Below are positions 33,236-45,882 of a DNA stretch of 64,000 bases, piece after piece. The translations under genes were made by a program, and so were the position numbers. Position 1 is the first letter of the stretch; every line of letters begins with the position of its first letter. The DNA is from Heliocidaris erythrogramma (lineage: Eukaryota > Echinodermata > Echinoidea > Camarodonta > Echinometridae), in NCBI GenBank assembly GCA_025617745.1, contig CM046855.1:13981880-14045879 (forward strand), given 5' to 3'. Under the pieces are notes generated by a model. The model was not told the origin of the DNA, did not search any database, and saw nothing but the letters and a program-made list of their open reading frames with translations.

Positions 33236-35883
33236 ATATTAACATAACGAGGTTGTATTATAAAGAATAGAACATAATTTAAGTGTTCAAAAAATAAAAT
33301 TTGTTGATATCTAATGTGTTGGGAGATATCTTCAAATAAGAGTGATAGAATCTTCTCCCTTCTCCTGATTCTCTATTAATGGATCTCATATAACAGAAAA
33401 TTGAACAAGCTTACTTTATATTTTAGGTAGCATTTTTCTTAGTAATTGTATTCAACTAAGAGCTTGGAAGGTCGTCGTGTGGTTTCGTATAGATCTGTTG
33501 TCGTGATTATTTCGGAATTAAGGTGAAAGCCTCACCACATAATTCTTTGTAAGCACAACTCTGCCATACCCTAGACCGCATTACCTTGAACATGTCCACG
33601 ATTTATTTATTTCTAATGAAAATGGGCTTCGGTAATGCACATTATGTGGTTTTTATTGTGTTTTTGACCCGTGTTCATAGAGTTTGTTTAGATGTACCAC
33701 GAGGTAGCTTTCATTCGAATGTTCTACCTTCCATAATTATTCAGCAGTACAAACTAAATTTTCTTAGATTTCTATGAATTTAGTTGATAAATAGCAACGT
33801 ACCGGTGCTAACAATACTGATATAATGTCGCGATTCCCCCCCCCCAGGAAATTTCCTAACAGCTAGAACCCATTTGACGTACACCAATGGCCAAACAAGA
33901 CCAACAGTTCAACGGACTAACAATGTCAGTCTCGAAGACCGTCTGACATCTTTCTGAGAGACCGGCATTATCTCATAGGCCGTCGGTGAACTTGGATACC
34001 CCAGATCTACATCACCGCACTATATGTTTTCTTTTCCTGTTGTCCCTGTATAATATACACAGTGCATTGTCAGTAAAGGGTGTGTTGGAAGCTGATTCCA
34101 CAAAACAGGATCACGCTTTTTATACATTATGACCCTTCTGATTTGGTATCATAATTCGTTATGCCCATGTTTTAATACTTAAGAATAATATATCACATTA
34201 CATGATGGTTGAATCAGTAATTATCAATTAATTATTGCAATTAAAAATGTTGGTACATTTCTTCTATTTGCATCCAAACTGAAAACATCCATTACATGTA
34301 TGTATAAAAATAGAATATTTTTCAAAACAATCATTATGAATCGTTCTGTGGAGAAAAGAAACAAATTAATATGGAAATTCACTTTCTCGACAGTATAGAA
34401 AGTACTTAAACTGCATTCGGCCTGGTTTGATTGGTTTTTAATCCCTGTGACAACGACTAGTACCAACTTTATCCCAGAAGTGACCCATGCACAATTATAG
34501 ATTCCAATACGTGTTAAATGCATGCATATGTTATAAGACCTTAGATAATAGGGAATAAAAGCAGAAAATTCACAAATCTAATGGAAAAACATCTCAAGTG
34601 ACGAAATCAAATACCCGACTCTAATGGGAAATATCTAAAAACAAGTCTCGTGAATACTAAGGTCAGCTTTTGTATTACATCTAATTTCGTATGCAAAAGG
34701 ATACTTCCAGTTTTGATGGACATAAGCATGACTTCCTGTTATGAGAGCGGCGTAAATACACCCTCATGCTCGCAAAGTCGATATATAATTGCCATACTAT
34801 TCATCAAGTTTTGATTATTTTTTTTTAATTGTTAAATGTTAAAAGACGTTTTATAATACACGCAGGACTCTAATACTTTCTTCAAACATAAAGTTGTTAT
34901 CAACATGGATGCCCTATGAAAAAGAAAATGGTTGTTGATAAGGGTGTCCTATCCCTCAAGTGGAAAATAAAAAAAATAAGTAAAAACATTCTAGGGCTCG
35001 GAGACATTCTGATGAAACGTGATGGGTCGCTACATATTTTACTGTGATTATATATGAATTTTTTAAAACATAATTCCCATTCTTTTGTCATGTATTTCGG
35101 ATCCTTTCATGAATGGGTTTATACAATTTGTTATATTCTAAAATATTTTGATATATTTCAAAATCACCTTGCTTAAGGAGGTATTGTTTAACGTATAATA
35201 TTCTCGGGGGAGGGGGCAATACATGAATAATTAGAGCACCAAATATTGATACAAAATGATAGTGTGACTAGTGTCTAATAACTATTGCAACGTCAATGTG
35301 CATTGTAGCCGAGACATTCATTCCATGCTTCTTTTCTACGACCTAATAAACAGAGTGTTCTCTATTCACATGGGAAATCAAATTATCTCTAATCATTAGC
35401 CTACATTTGCAAAGGTCAATAGGAAATTACTGTCTCAAACACTAATGTTTTTTTCTTCATGAAGCAGAGAAACAATATTTTTCATTACTTCCTACCATTT
35501 CATTTTTTTACATTGCTTTTTTTTATTACCGTGTCAGTCTTTCATTCTTACTAGGACTATGACTGCTCTTCTAATACCATTTGTTTTTCCCTTGTCGCAA
35601 TACTGTACATAAAGGAGTGACTAGGGGCCGTGGAGACGAAAATATTCAGCATCCAGTTTTCAGTTAGTTAGTGAAATAATTGAAAGTTATTCACAGTAAG
35701 ATACTCTTGAGAAAAAAGAAATGAACGTTTCAACAATTTTGCTTACATTTATATATTTATTTTTCTATTTCTCCTAATCACCCGAAATATAGCAACCCAG
35801 GATTCATTGCCCAAAAAACATTGTCTCTACTATTACCTTATAGAAATCAGTGGCTTCTTATTTGTTTCAAATATTCAGGGGTC

Positions 35884-35932
35884 GTCTTCTTCTTCTTCTT
35901 CTTCTTATTTTTCTTATTTTTCTTCTTCTTTT
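35884..35932. repeat. (TTC)n microsatellite
   Basis: TTC repeats passing into T-rich sequence. Confidence 0.8.
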
Positions 35933-37194
35933 AATTTTGATTGTTAGTTTTTCATTTTGTTTTTGTTTTCTCTAGCTTGGGTGCAAAATATCCGTAGCTG
36001 ACGTCGATCTGTCATTCTCATCACGTAAGAGGATACTACTTTCACACCCACGTGTCACCTGGAATAGCGCAAACAATAAACGCCCTACATAATTATAGAT
36101 GTTCTTATGGGAACGTGCGCTAGAAAAAAGAAAAGCCGTCTGCAATTTGAAGGTAAAGATGATACATCAAAAGAATGATTTTAGAGCATTTTGGAAAATA
36201 AATCTTTAAAAATCATTACAAAGTTGACAAATTACTAGATGGGATGGATGAAACAGACGGTACAATCATAGAGCATAAGTTTTCAATCCGACTACCGGAA
36301 TTTATCTAATAAAAGTTCATCTTCACGACACAACAAGAATCTGCGGAAATGGGTTGAATTATTTGGACAAGGACAACAATGCAACTGAATTCGGTCAATT
36401 AAATCATATGTTTGAATAAAATTCATCACCTGGGATCATTCCTGAGATTACCAGTACCGTCTTGTTTCCACATGAAGAGGATACATGAATTGTCAGACTA
36501 CATCATTCTCTTTCTTTCTCATGCCTGATATCGCCTTGAGAGATGATAACGATTCATTCTGGTTGACCGGCGTCCTTCAGAATGATTCCACGCCCCGCCA
36601 AATCCTAGAGACTAGGGATGTATATCTACCGTCCCCTGTTACCTACCCCCTCATGAATATAAGTACCTAGACTCCAGCCATCTCATCTTATTATATCTAC
36701 TGAAATAAGATAATTCACTATTGCTGCTATACTTCTTTTATTTTATGTCACTTTTTCTTAAACTTTCTTGTCTATAGCATGCTGTTGCCTCTTTCATTCT
36801 TTCATAAACGATTAATTGTCATGAAATGCCGATCTTCCCCATACCTATTTCTTTTATATACTGTCAGACTTCACAAAACATGATAGTCATAATCATTTAA
36901 GTAAGTGAAAATGTGAAAGACGACGACAGGGCTACGAAGCTACCAATCGTTCGATCTGAAATCATGTTTTCTGCAATTACGAAAGCTACAATGCGCTCTT
37001 TTCGGACTGAATGACAATTTTTTCCTTCCGCCATATTTGTGTCATAATCTCCGATGAGGGCAACAAAAGTCAATTAAAATCAGTAAAAAAAAAAGCTCCG
37101 TTACACATGTTAAATAAGACTAGAAAAGATATCAGTGTGTAGTATCAGATGGATATATCGCGAGAAAAGTAGTTCTTTGGCGTTAAAAGGATAC

Positions 37195-38471
37195 AAGTCA
37201 ACTATAAAGCTTTCTGACAAGTGGTTGTTTAATTATGTGAAATTGAATCGGTTTTTTGTTTTAAATAATGTGTGTTGGGGGAAACGGTTTCAAAACCATT
37301 ATTAATTAAAGATCATTTATTGAAAAACAATCCCCATGCATGTATTATGGAGTTGTTTGGACTGGCAGAATATATAAACGAAAAATCTACCTAGCCATAG
37401 CTTGTTACCCAGCTTTTGTATTTTTGTCGCATTTGTTTTGCCAAAATTTTAACAACAATATTTTCATAGACGATATGCCCATTACTGAAAAGGAAGAAAC
37501 AAAATTCTTAGGTGTAACAATTGATTCAAATCTAACTTGGAATAGTCACATTTGTAATATTTGCAAGTTAGCTTCGAGAGGCATAGGCATTTTATTTAGA
37601 TTAAAATACCATCTCCAACCAAAGTCACTATTTATGCTCTATAATTGATTCATTCTGTCTTATATATCTTACCATATCTTATAGTATGGGGAAATGGTAA
37701 TACGATGAAAATTATGGCAATATCGCGCCTCCAAAAGAAAGCACTCCGTATCTGTACTCATTCACATTACCTAGCCCATACTGATCCAATATTTTATAAA
37801 TTAAAAATTGCCGATATTCGCCTCTTTCAAACTGCAATATTTATGTACAAATTTTCGACAAAAACAATACCTTTGCCTTTACGTAATATTTTTACGTACA
37901 ATAGAAATATTCATTCTTATCCTACACGACACTCTTCTGACCTCCATTTAACCAACCCAAAAATAATTCTAGCCCATAAATCGATAAGACACCATGGCCC
38001 AGATGTTTGGAACGATTTACCTGACAATATTAAACATTCTGCATCACTTCTGCATTAATGAAGATATACGAATCGGACACTTTTCACCCGTACTCACTCA
38101 CATGCACGCACTTGCAATTTCTCTGTTTTCTTACCTTTTTTTTTCTTATAAACTCCGATTTATATAATTTCTGGAAACATATCTAATTCTTTATAAGTGA
38201 CACCCCATACTACACATCGACTCGTATATTAAGATATCATGTAGCCCCAATCCCCCGGCTGCTATCCACTCAAGCATTCTTGCTTATGATAGCTGGCCTC
38301 TGCATTTATCTCGATTTATTGACTTACCTTCATAATTTCAATATTATCCAAATATATATTTTCTTTTTGTAATTCAGTTGTCACACTTTATTTGTATCAT
38401 TATTGTATGTAATCTTTGTATTAGATTTCTGAATAAATGCAGAAACATCTGCTTAAAAAAAAAAAAAAAAA
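37195..38471 (+). pseudogene. 5'-truncated LINE, reverse transcriptase C-terminus and poly(A)
   Basis: Two overlapping frames carry the C-terminal part of a CR1/Jockey-type non-LTR retrotransposon. The first shows TKFLGVTIDSNLTWNSHI followed by ILFRLKYHL (near 37497-37614). After a frame break the second (37645-38058) reads YLIVWGN, LQKKALRICTHSHYLAHTDP, the basic HSYPTRHSSDLH segment, and GPDVWNDLPDNIK near the end. These are the usual landmarks of the region after the polymerase palm. The sequence then runs through a ~400-bp untranslated part with GAATAAATG near 38431, and ends in a 17-nt A run (38455-38471). Upstream, 37195-37460 has only degenerate matches, so the copy is truncated. Dead copy, plus strand. 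Confidence 0.88.
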
Positions 38472-38929
38472 TTCGAGTGTTATATTCGGTGTAAAGAAAC
38501 CTGCATTAGTTCCTGTTTGCATCTTGGTTCATCCCTTTCTTTATTCCTTCCAAATCCAAACTTATTTACAGTAAATTCCACTGAACTTGTATGGAATTAA
38601 TTGTTTTCAATAAAAACAAAACTAATCAAGTAGATTAAAAGAAAGTAAATTACATCTTATGCTTAGTACATGTTTGACAGAAAGCTACCGTAAAATCTTT
38701 AAATGTTATTGCGGTATAAACCATCATCACACCACCCACACTCTTCCCTAATAGCACGTAGTCTTGCTAGTTTTATTGCAAAAGCTTGGCAACTCTGAAT
38801 GAGTTTCATTAATTTAAACCCATTCCAGCCACTGAGCCTCTGTTTTCAGAAAACCACATTAGAACTTGTTCTTCAGTGATTATAGTTCTGTAATATCAGT
38901 ATCATTATTATTAGTATTGTTATTTATCA

Positions 38930-39005
38930 ATATTATTATTATTATTATTATTATCATCATTATCATTGTTATTTTATTTATTATTATCATCATTATTATT
39001 ATTAC
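38930..39005. repeat. (ATT)n microsatellite
   Basis: ATT/ATC tract. Confidence 0.85.
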
Positions 39006-40148
39006 TATGGACTTCGCTGCCAGTGAAGTGTGAAATATCTCGGCGTTGGAAGGTAGGGACACGTAAACCAAGGACTTCGTCCTTAAACTAAATTTCCGCG
39101 TCATTAGACTCACAATATGGAAACCTTGGTGAAAACACCTGGTAAATGACACTTGTCAGTTTCCATATAACAACCTTCATTCAACCAAAGTGATGAAATA
39201 ATATCAAATCAAGCAACAAATGCATTACAGCTATATTCGGATAGCTGCAATCATTTAATAATATTTCATGGACTGAATAGAAATGTGATTAAATTTCTCA
39301 ACGAGGAGTCAGATTTGTCTTGTTGGTACGTCATTCATTCTCCATTTCTGTAAGTTCCTTTTCATAAACGCAACCTCGTATACCAGACAGTTATACAACC
39401 CTCTGCAGTCGTATAGATTGACCACATTGGGTGCATCTCTGACTCAACTAAATATGTTCTGATCTAAAAAAGCAAAATATATTAAGTAAAGGCGGTGAGA
39501 GTTCACCTATCGGTCAGGAAGAACTGGAAATGGATGGGTGCAGCCAGAATTGAACTAAAACTACGGCAATCACTGCTGAGTTATTACTAAATGCATAAGC
39601 ACTCAGGCTTTACGCAGAAAACATTTCTAAATAAACTTCTCCTACCGAACTCCTATCAACTTGAGTAAATACATTCAATGATAAAGACAACATACGATGA
39701 AGTTTACCTTACCCCCAATGGGAAATTCTAGGAGCAGTGTTCGATCAGAGTTCCAAACAACATAACACGCATCACGATGATACATTGTCGATGGAGATAT
39801 ATTTATCTGAAGGTTCATTGGTAAGATTGAAACATTCCGGAGACATTCAGGTCTCGAGAACTAGATTGAGATTTCTTTCAGGACGTAAGTATAGAGTCTC
39901 TATCATATCCATCAGAGATTGGACAAAGGCAGTGGTGAAACGTCCCTGTGCTGCAGGAAGCACATCAGCGCAGGGAATTTGGGTGAGCATGCTCCTCCAG
40001 AATATAGAGTTAAACATTTAAGCCATTTTTTTCTTCAGAAATCAATGTGCCTTTGCTGCTGAAGGCAAGGCACGGGAAAGGATGGGAACACTTCTCCAGA
40101 ATAAAATGAAACATTTATGCCATTTTTAAGCATTTAAATAAACACCTA

Positions 40149-40410
40149 CTGGTCAGGGGACTGGGCGCCGGGGGTGCGGGGGTGCTGCGGCACCCCCTGG
40201 AAAAAATCAGGTGGTGCACAGAACACCCCTGCAATTTTTTGAGGGGGTGTACAGAAAGTAGTTAAAAAGAGACCCTAAAACGCTGAGGACTTTTTTTTTT
40301 TTTGGCTTGTCAGAGATTTTTGGACTTAAAAAGAGACACTAAAATGCTGAGGACCTTTTTTTCTTTGCTCACAGCACCCCCAGTAACAAAATCGTTCCTA
40401 GGCCCCTACC
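40149..40410. mobile_element. Possible decayed TIR element with internal direct repeat
   Basis: The left end CTGGTCAGGGGACTGG and the reverse complement of the right end, CAGTGGTAGGGGCCTAGG, are loosely similar, and GGGGGTGCTG occurs inside both. Within it a ~45-bp direct repeat (AAAAAGAGACCCTAAAACGC near 40265 and AAAAAGAGACACTAAAATGC near 40327) is followed each time by GCTGAGGAC and a T run. Boundaries are tentative. Confidence 0.4.
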
Positions 40411-40654
40411 ACTGGTGCTATTTTTGTTGTTGTTGTTGTTGCTTTATATAGTTGTTTGAAACCCTAAAACGGGCTATTTTGATCATTTCTTATCCGCGGG
40501 GTGACCAAAAATAACAGACAAAGTGTCAATGTCCGCATCGATTGATAGATGATGTTTCAGTTTATCTGTATTTTCTTTACCTCTGCTGATGCAATGGTGG
40601 TGAGCCTGTCCAAAAAGCTGAGCCAGGAACTTTTGTCATAAAAAATGGTGAAAA

Positions 40655-40919
40655 ATATAATAATATTGGGTATTTTTATAGCGCTCATATCCACCACGTA
40701 TAAGGTGCTCAATGCGCTCCAATAATTATTACCCCGGCTCTAGCTAGGCTACCGAATTCGGTGCTCACAGCATTCAAGGAATTGCTTCCTACCGGCACCC
40801 ATTTAACACCTGAGTTGATAGTGGCAAATGTAGATTAATGTCTTGCCAAGGAACACTAGTGCAGGGGTTCGAACCCACGACCTTCAGTCAATTGTTTAAA
40901 CCACTCGACTACGACACCT
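40655..40919 (-). mobile_element. tRNA-derived SINE, minus strand
   Basis: On the minus strand the head reads GGTGTCGTAGTCGAGTGG (A-box-like) and, ~35 bp on, GGGTTCGAACCCC (B box, plus-strand 40864-40876). This matches an internal RNA polymerase III promoter of a tRNA, closest in style to Leu/Ser tRNAs. About 200 bp of unrelated body follows, ending GAGCGCTATAAAAATACCC and a degenerate (ATT) tail. This head-body-tail layout is that of a tRNA-derived SINE. I did not match it to a named family. Confidence 0.75.
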
Positions 40920-42114
40920 CTACAGTAGTGGTCAAATGCATAAACCCTCATACACTGTCGCATTCATTTTTTCTCTTTATGAAGACATATGGGATTAATT
41001 AAAGATTCTTAAAGTTTAAATAAGAACCAATTGTTTCAAAAACAAAAAAGAAAAGAAAGGAGTACAACATATCAAACAGGGTAACATGCGTTTACCAGAT
41101 TATTTGTTTTGCATTTTTTAACACGTTAATATTGTAACTGTTGATGAAGTATGATGATATCGTAAAGCAAAATAGATATCTTTTATTTCTGAAAACATAC
41201 TTGTGTATATTCTCTGAAAACGGTTGCCTACATTAATAAATCCATGTGAAATACAAATCAAGTTATCATTTTCTCAATAAAATCATGACATTCACATTCA
41301 AGACCATGTAAAAGCAGACATGTTGGAAATGTATAGTACATGGTGAAAATGTGTACCTGTAACCTACTTTAACGGTATTCCGGTTCTCAAGCAAAGCACT
41401 TAAAAAGCGTTGAAGTTCGGGGAGAAGCATATGGTGATTACGAACCGTCCGAAGAGCTTCGACAATGATTGGGTGGACGTAGAAAATCTAATTGAGAGGT
41501 TATTTTAGGATTTGATCACGGTGGGCAGCCAGGGTTCTCTAAGTGCATAACGGGAGGTTGGAGTAGGGGGTTAAGTCTTCTCTTCGTTGAATCAGCTGAA
41601 TACTAAGCTATCATTTGTCGCCGGATCTCTTTTCCTTTTTCTTTTCCCCTAACATTTTGATCCCCAAGGTTGGTTAAAAGACGAAGCGCTCCGATTTTCT
41701 CCTTCGCTCATGTCAACAGAAAACAATCGAACAGTACCTCATACCATTACCAATCAATTACGAAGTATTAGTGTTTCACTGGTAGCATGTTTATTCACGT
41801 AATAAATGTTGCTTTTAAAATATAGAGTAATTGAAGGGCAATTCCATTGCCGTCGTTCGTATATAGCCCCCCTTTTCGGAGCACAACGCGGTGAAAAGTT
41901 TATGGATGATTTTGTTTCCGATCCCCCTTGGATTATTCGAATGAGTCACCAATTACATACAAGCAACATAGGAGAACATGACTAATAAATCGTCTCGTAA
42001 TACCTGGAAACTGACACTCACCACCAGAGGCGGATCCACATATTTTAAGAAACAAAATGGGGTACAATGCAAAAAAATCGGACAAAACAAATAAAACAGC
42101 ATAGTACAATTTTA

Positions 42115-42740
42115 GGGGTCCGCTCGCTATTCATAAGGACCGCTAGTCATAGAAAACCGCTATTCATTTAACACGCGTTATGAATAGCGGTCCTTATGAA
42201 TAGTTATGAATAGTGGTCCTTATGAATGGAGGTCCTCATGAATAGCGAGGTAATTTGTCTATGCTTTACTCGTTATTACTCACTATTCATACAAAACCGA
42301 TATTCATTTATGGATAGCGGTCCTTATGAACACACTTAGAAATAAAGGTACAATTTTGCACCCTTCAAATGCAACACTGGCAGCACCTTTTTGGGTGCAA
42401 CTTTGCACCCTAAGAAGCTTTTTGCACCTTTAAGGGTGCAGTTAGCTACATTTTGCACCCTTAAAGGGTGCAGATATGTACCTTTTAGAAAAGGTACAAA
42501 TTTGCACCCTTTGAATGCAAAAATTTCTGCACCCTTAAAGGTGCAAAGTTGCACCTTTTAGGGTGCAAACGGGCATTAAAGGGTGCAATCAAGAACAAAA
42601 AGGTGCAAAAAGGTGCATTTTTGCACCCTTTTCATGTAGGGTGCAAGATTGCACCCAAAAAGGTGCTGCCAGTGTTGCATTTAGGGTGCAAACCTGAACC
42701 TTTATTTCTAAGTGTGAATAGCGGTCCTTATGACTAGCGA
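42115..42740. repeat. GAATAGCGGTCCTTAT repeat element, interrupted
   Basis: Units such as ATGAATAGCGGTCCTTATGA recur in both orientations at about 42118-42330 and resume at 42716-42740. Ends resemble CGCTATTCATAAGGACC and its complement. The element is split by the TIR insertion at 42331-42716. Confidence 0.65.
42331..42716. mobile_element. 386-bp TIR element rich in GGGTGCA palindromes
   Basis: ~75-bp terminal inverted repeats begin CACACTTAGAAATAAAGGT on both sides and share GCAACACTGGCAGCACC and TTTTTGGGTGCAA. The interior consists mostly of alternating TGCACCC and GGGTGCA, including TGCACCCTTAAAGGGTGCA at 42454-42472. It is inserted inside the GAATAGCGG repeat, so the empty site is inferable. 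Any target duplication is at most about 2-3 bp (AA/GAA). Confidence 0.85.
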
Positions 42741-43366
42741 GGTTACCCCCAATTTTAGGTGTTATTTACACAACCAGCCTTTGACAAGCAAAAAAAGGGG
42801 TTATTTGTTTTGTCAAATAACTTTTTAGTCGAAAGGGTGTATTAGAACACAGCGTCTCGATGCTCTTGTCGTTTAAGGGGGAAAATACCCGTTACCCGAG
42901 TACTGTGCATGGTATAAAGCGAAAAGTACATACGTCAATGGCAATGCCTAGGGAATGATAAAAAAAACTTCATAAAAGCCATAACAACACCAAGGCTATT
43001 CCCTTTGCGAATTCTTTTTATACACAATCACTCACACACTCACACACGATAAAATGTCTCTGGTAAGAATTCTGTATACTCATAACAGAGATGAAATCAC
43101 ACTTAATCAGCTTAATAGTATACGCTTCAATAAAATTATACCCAATCAATTTCAAACTGTGTTTCACATGTGATATACACTTCTTGCTGTCTGTTGATTG
43201 TGATCAGAAACTTCAAACCATGGAATTCCCCTCTCGTAGATTTATATCAAATGCATGGGGTGGGAGATTGTGGTGAGTTTGTAATAGTTTTAATTAGTAA
43301 TTACGTCTGCGTTTTGCATAGCACATTACAGTGGACGTCATTATCCTTGATGTGAGTTCATGTATA

Positions 43367-44407
43367 CAGTGCGTATAAAAAAGTATACCCAACTCTGATA
43401 GCTTCTGATTAAAATGTTATAACCGATGTGACTTTTAAATTTATTTCATGGTAAAGAGTAACTTGTTGCCTGTCCAGTGGTACCTCAATCATGACATTTC
43501 TGCCATGGATGACTGAGTACCGCGTTTTTTAATAATTGTTATCAAAATCTCCTTGCTCCAAGTTTGGGCAAATGCAAAGAATATGGGTCAAGCCATATGA
43601 ATATGTTAATTTAGTCTCAAATCATTTTAAAAGTTCAATTCTCCTTTGTGCTTCAATGCTTCATTGTTTAAAGTGATCCAGTGTATATAAGCTTTCAAAT
43701 GACCTTATTTCAATCCATATGATAATCTTTAATTTATTTTAACAGCCTTCTAACTCCTTGTCTCGTGATAACTAACAACTCTCTGCTCATTTGTCCATTG
43801 CCCCCATCTCACCTGCATAAGGTGCACACGGTGTTTTTTCGCGAATATCACATGAACTCAAAGGTTTACTGACATTAAAGACTAAAAGGAAGAAAAGAAG
43901 GATACGTGTTTTGAGAATTACCAAGGTAATTGATAGTAGACTTTCAAGAAAAAAGATAGCTTCCCAAATAAATGTTGTCCATTTTGAATGACTCAGTAAA
44001 AAGGGATGCGGATGAGACCAAGATTGTGTTACCTTGGCAAATAAAATATCATAAATTCAGCATGTAATAAGCCCTTTCTTGAGTTTGAGTTGACTTTAAT
44101 ACATTTTTTCTCCAAATGCATAATATCAATTGAAAATAATTCAGCAATTGTTTTCTAACTGAAGTAACTAATGCATAATTGGTTTGACCCACACTCACTG
44201 CTTCAGCCTAAATTGGTACAAGAGGATTTTGACAATACTTCTTAAAAAGCCTGCTGCTCAGTCATCCATTGCAACAAAGTTATAATAAGGTATCATTACA
44301 CAGAATATGAGTTGCTCTTTGCTATAAAATAAATTTTAAGCTCATGGAGGTTATAACTTTTTAATTAGAAGCTACCAAAGTTGGGTAAACTTTTTTGATA
44401 CGCACTG
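43367..44407. mobile_element. Tc1/mariner-like non-autonomous element (~1.04 kb)
   Basis: The ends are CAGTGCGTATAAAAAAGT on the left and, on the reverse complement of the right, CAGTGCGTATCAAAAAAGT. Both continue with ACCCAACT, AGCTTCT and AAGTTATAACC-type sequence, flanked by TA on each side (43365-43366 and 44408-44409). TA target duplication and CAGTG ends fit Tc1/mariner. Complementarity extends far inward (ATGGATGACTGAG near 43506 against its complement near 44256), so the entire element is an imperfect palindrome. No transposase frame remains. Confidence 0.8.
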
Positions 44408-45110
44408 TATATACGAATTATCAAATGAACGTATGATGGCCTAAATCGCCAGCTTAACTTGCAAGACATCTGCAAAAAAGTCTTGATTTAAAATCAAACT
44501 GGAATAGACAACAACATAGTTACTAAGGTGATAATTAAATTTGAAATTAAGGTGATTTGCAACTCATTAATGATATGGTCAACAGCTGATCGATTATTGT
44601 GTTATTTTGATTACTTAATGATTATTTTATGCAGATGAAACAAACATTATTGTATAAGCAATACCCATACGTGCAGGGAACTGGGTGACATAATACAAAC
44701 TGACAAAATATTAGGAAGATGTATGCAGGTAACATTTCTATAATGAAAATGAGCACTTTTCTGCAAAGCCAAGGATTGATCCCATTAGCAGCAGTCTGAA
44801 TCAAGCATATCCATACCGCATCCAAGATAATTGAGTAGACGAAAACCACATCTCTGCTTATACAAAAAAATACTAATGCGTTCACATGGGATACGGGATT
44901 CTGCTTAATGGGGCGTGTACAATTGAAATCAAATTATTGATAAAGAGCAAGGGGTTTAGTGAAGGTTGGATTACGAGAGGAGGAGGTTTATCAGAAAAGT
45001 GTGTTCACACAGTCGTGCTCAATGACTAAGGAAAGTAAAATGCAGTGAGTAAGAACTATTATGAATACTTTTCCTAACTTTTTATAACGAAAACTACAGG
45101 TAGGCATAGG

Positions 45111-45183
45111 AGGCGCGACGGCTGAGTGGTAGAGCAGTGGTCTCATAACTGGGAGGACCCGGGTTCGAAACCAAGGGGATACG
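45111..45183 (+). other. tRNA-like sequence, SINE head or tRNA pseudogene
   Basis: GGCTGAGTGGTAGAGCAGTGG (split here as A box GGCTGAGTGG, then TAGAGC) and GGTTCGAAACC (B box, 45162-45172) are spaced as in a tRNA. CTCATAA in the anticodon position would read as CAT. The acceptor ends do not pair convincingly and the T stem is imperfect, so a functional tRNA is unlikely. Confidence 0.55.
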
Positions 45184-45379
45184 TTAGTGTCCTATAAGGT
45201 AGCTTGTTTAATTCCCAAATAATTTTTCACTTAAATTAGTTGTTTAATATCTTCAGAAGATAACGGTATCATTGAGGGTCATTATTTCTCGAGTGCGGCC
45301 TTTTCTTTCCTCGACACCCGTTGTAATCATAAATTAATAATGGAATTATTGCATAGAAGAAAGGCGGCAAAATATAGAA

Positions 45380-45665
45380 GGATATAAAAGGTTTGAGCAA
45401 GAGAGAAAAAACAGACAGAGGAAGGGAGAGGGCAGATAGAGAAAAAAAGATGGGAATTGAGACAGGGAAAGCAGGGAGAGAGAGAGAGAACGAGAGACAT
45501 GAGATAAAGAGAGAGATAAGGGGAAAGAGCGAGAGAAGAGAAAGAAAGAAAGAGGAAGAGAGAAAGAGAAGATAGAGAACAAGAGAAAGGAAGTGAGAGA
45601 TGAGACAGATGAGAGAAAACAAGATAGGAGGAGAGATGGAGAAAAGAGAAAGAGTAAAAAACATA
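45380..45665. repeat. GA-rich low-complexity tract
   Basis: Purine-rich (GAGA, GAAA) tract. Overlapping Ser/Leu-rich open frames on the minus strand and Arg/Glu-rich ones on the plus strand arise solely from it. Confidence 0.85.
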
Positions 45666-45832
45666 TTTCATCATTAATTTTGTAAATGGTTATAAATGTA
45701 GAGTTGTTTCTTATCAACTGAGGGACTTATGGCTTTAACGACTACCTTATTATAATCAAGCTTCTCTAATAAAATTGTTAAAAAGATTCAGCTCTCTATA
45801 ATGTTATTTCCTCCACCTTTCCTCTTTTTCTT

Positions 45833-45835
<3 letters not shown>

Positions 45836-45871
<36 letters not shown>

Positions 45872-45882
45872 TCTCTCTCTCA
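45836..45882. repeat. (TG)n(TC)n microsatellite
   Basis: TG tract passing into TC tract. Confidence 0.9.

Noticed and set aside
42024..42045. CAGAGGCGGATCCA, resembling a hAT-type end
   Set aside because: A single end without an inverted partner nearby; kept only as a likely remnant.
45269..45717. Overlapping Ser/Leu-rich open frames of 115-131 codons on the minus strand
   Set aside because: They come entirely from a GA-rich low-complexity tract open in several frames at once.
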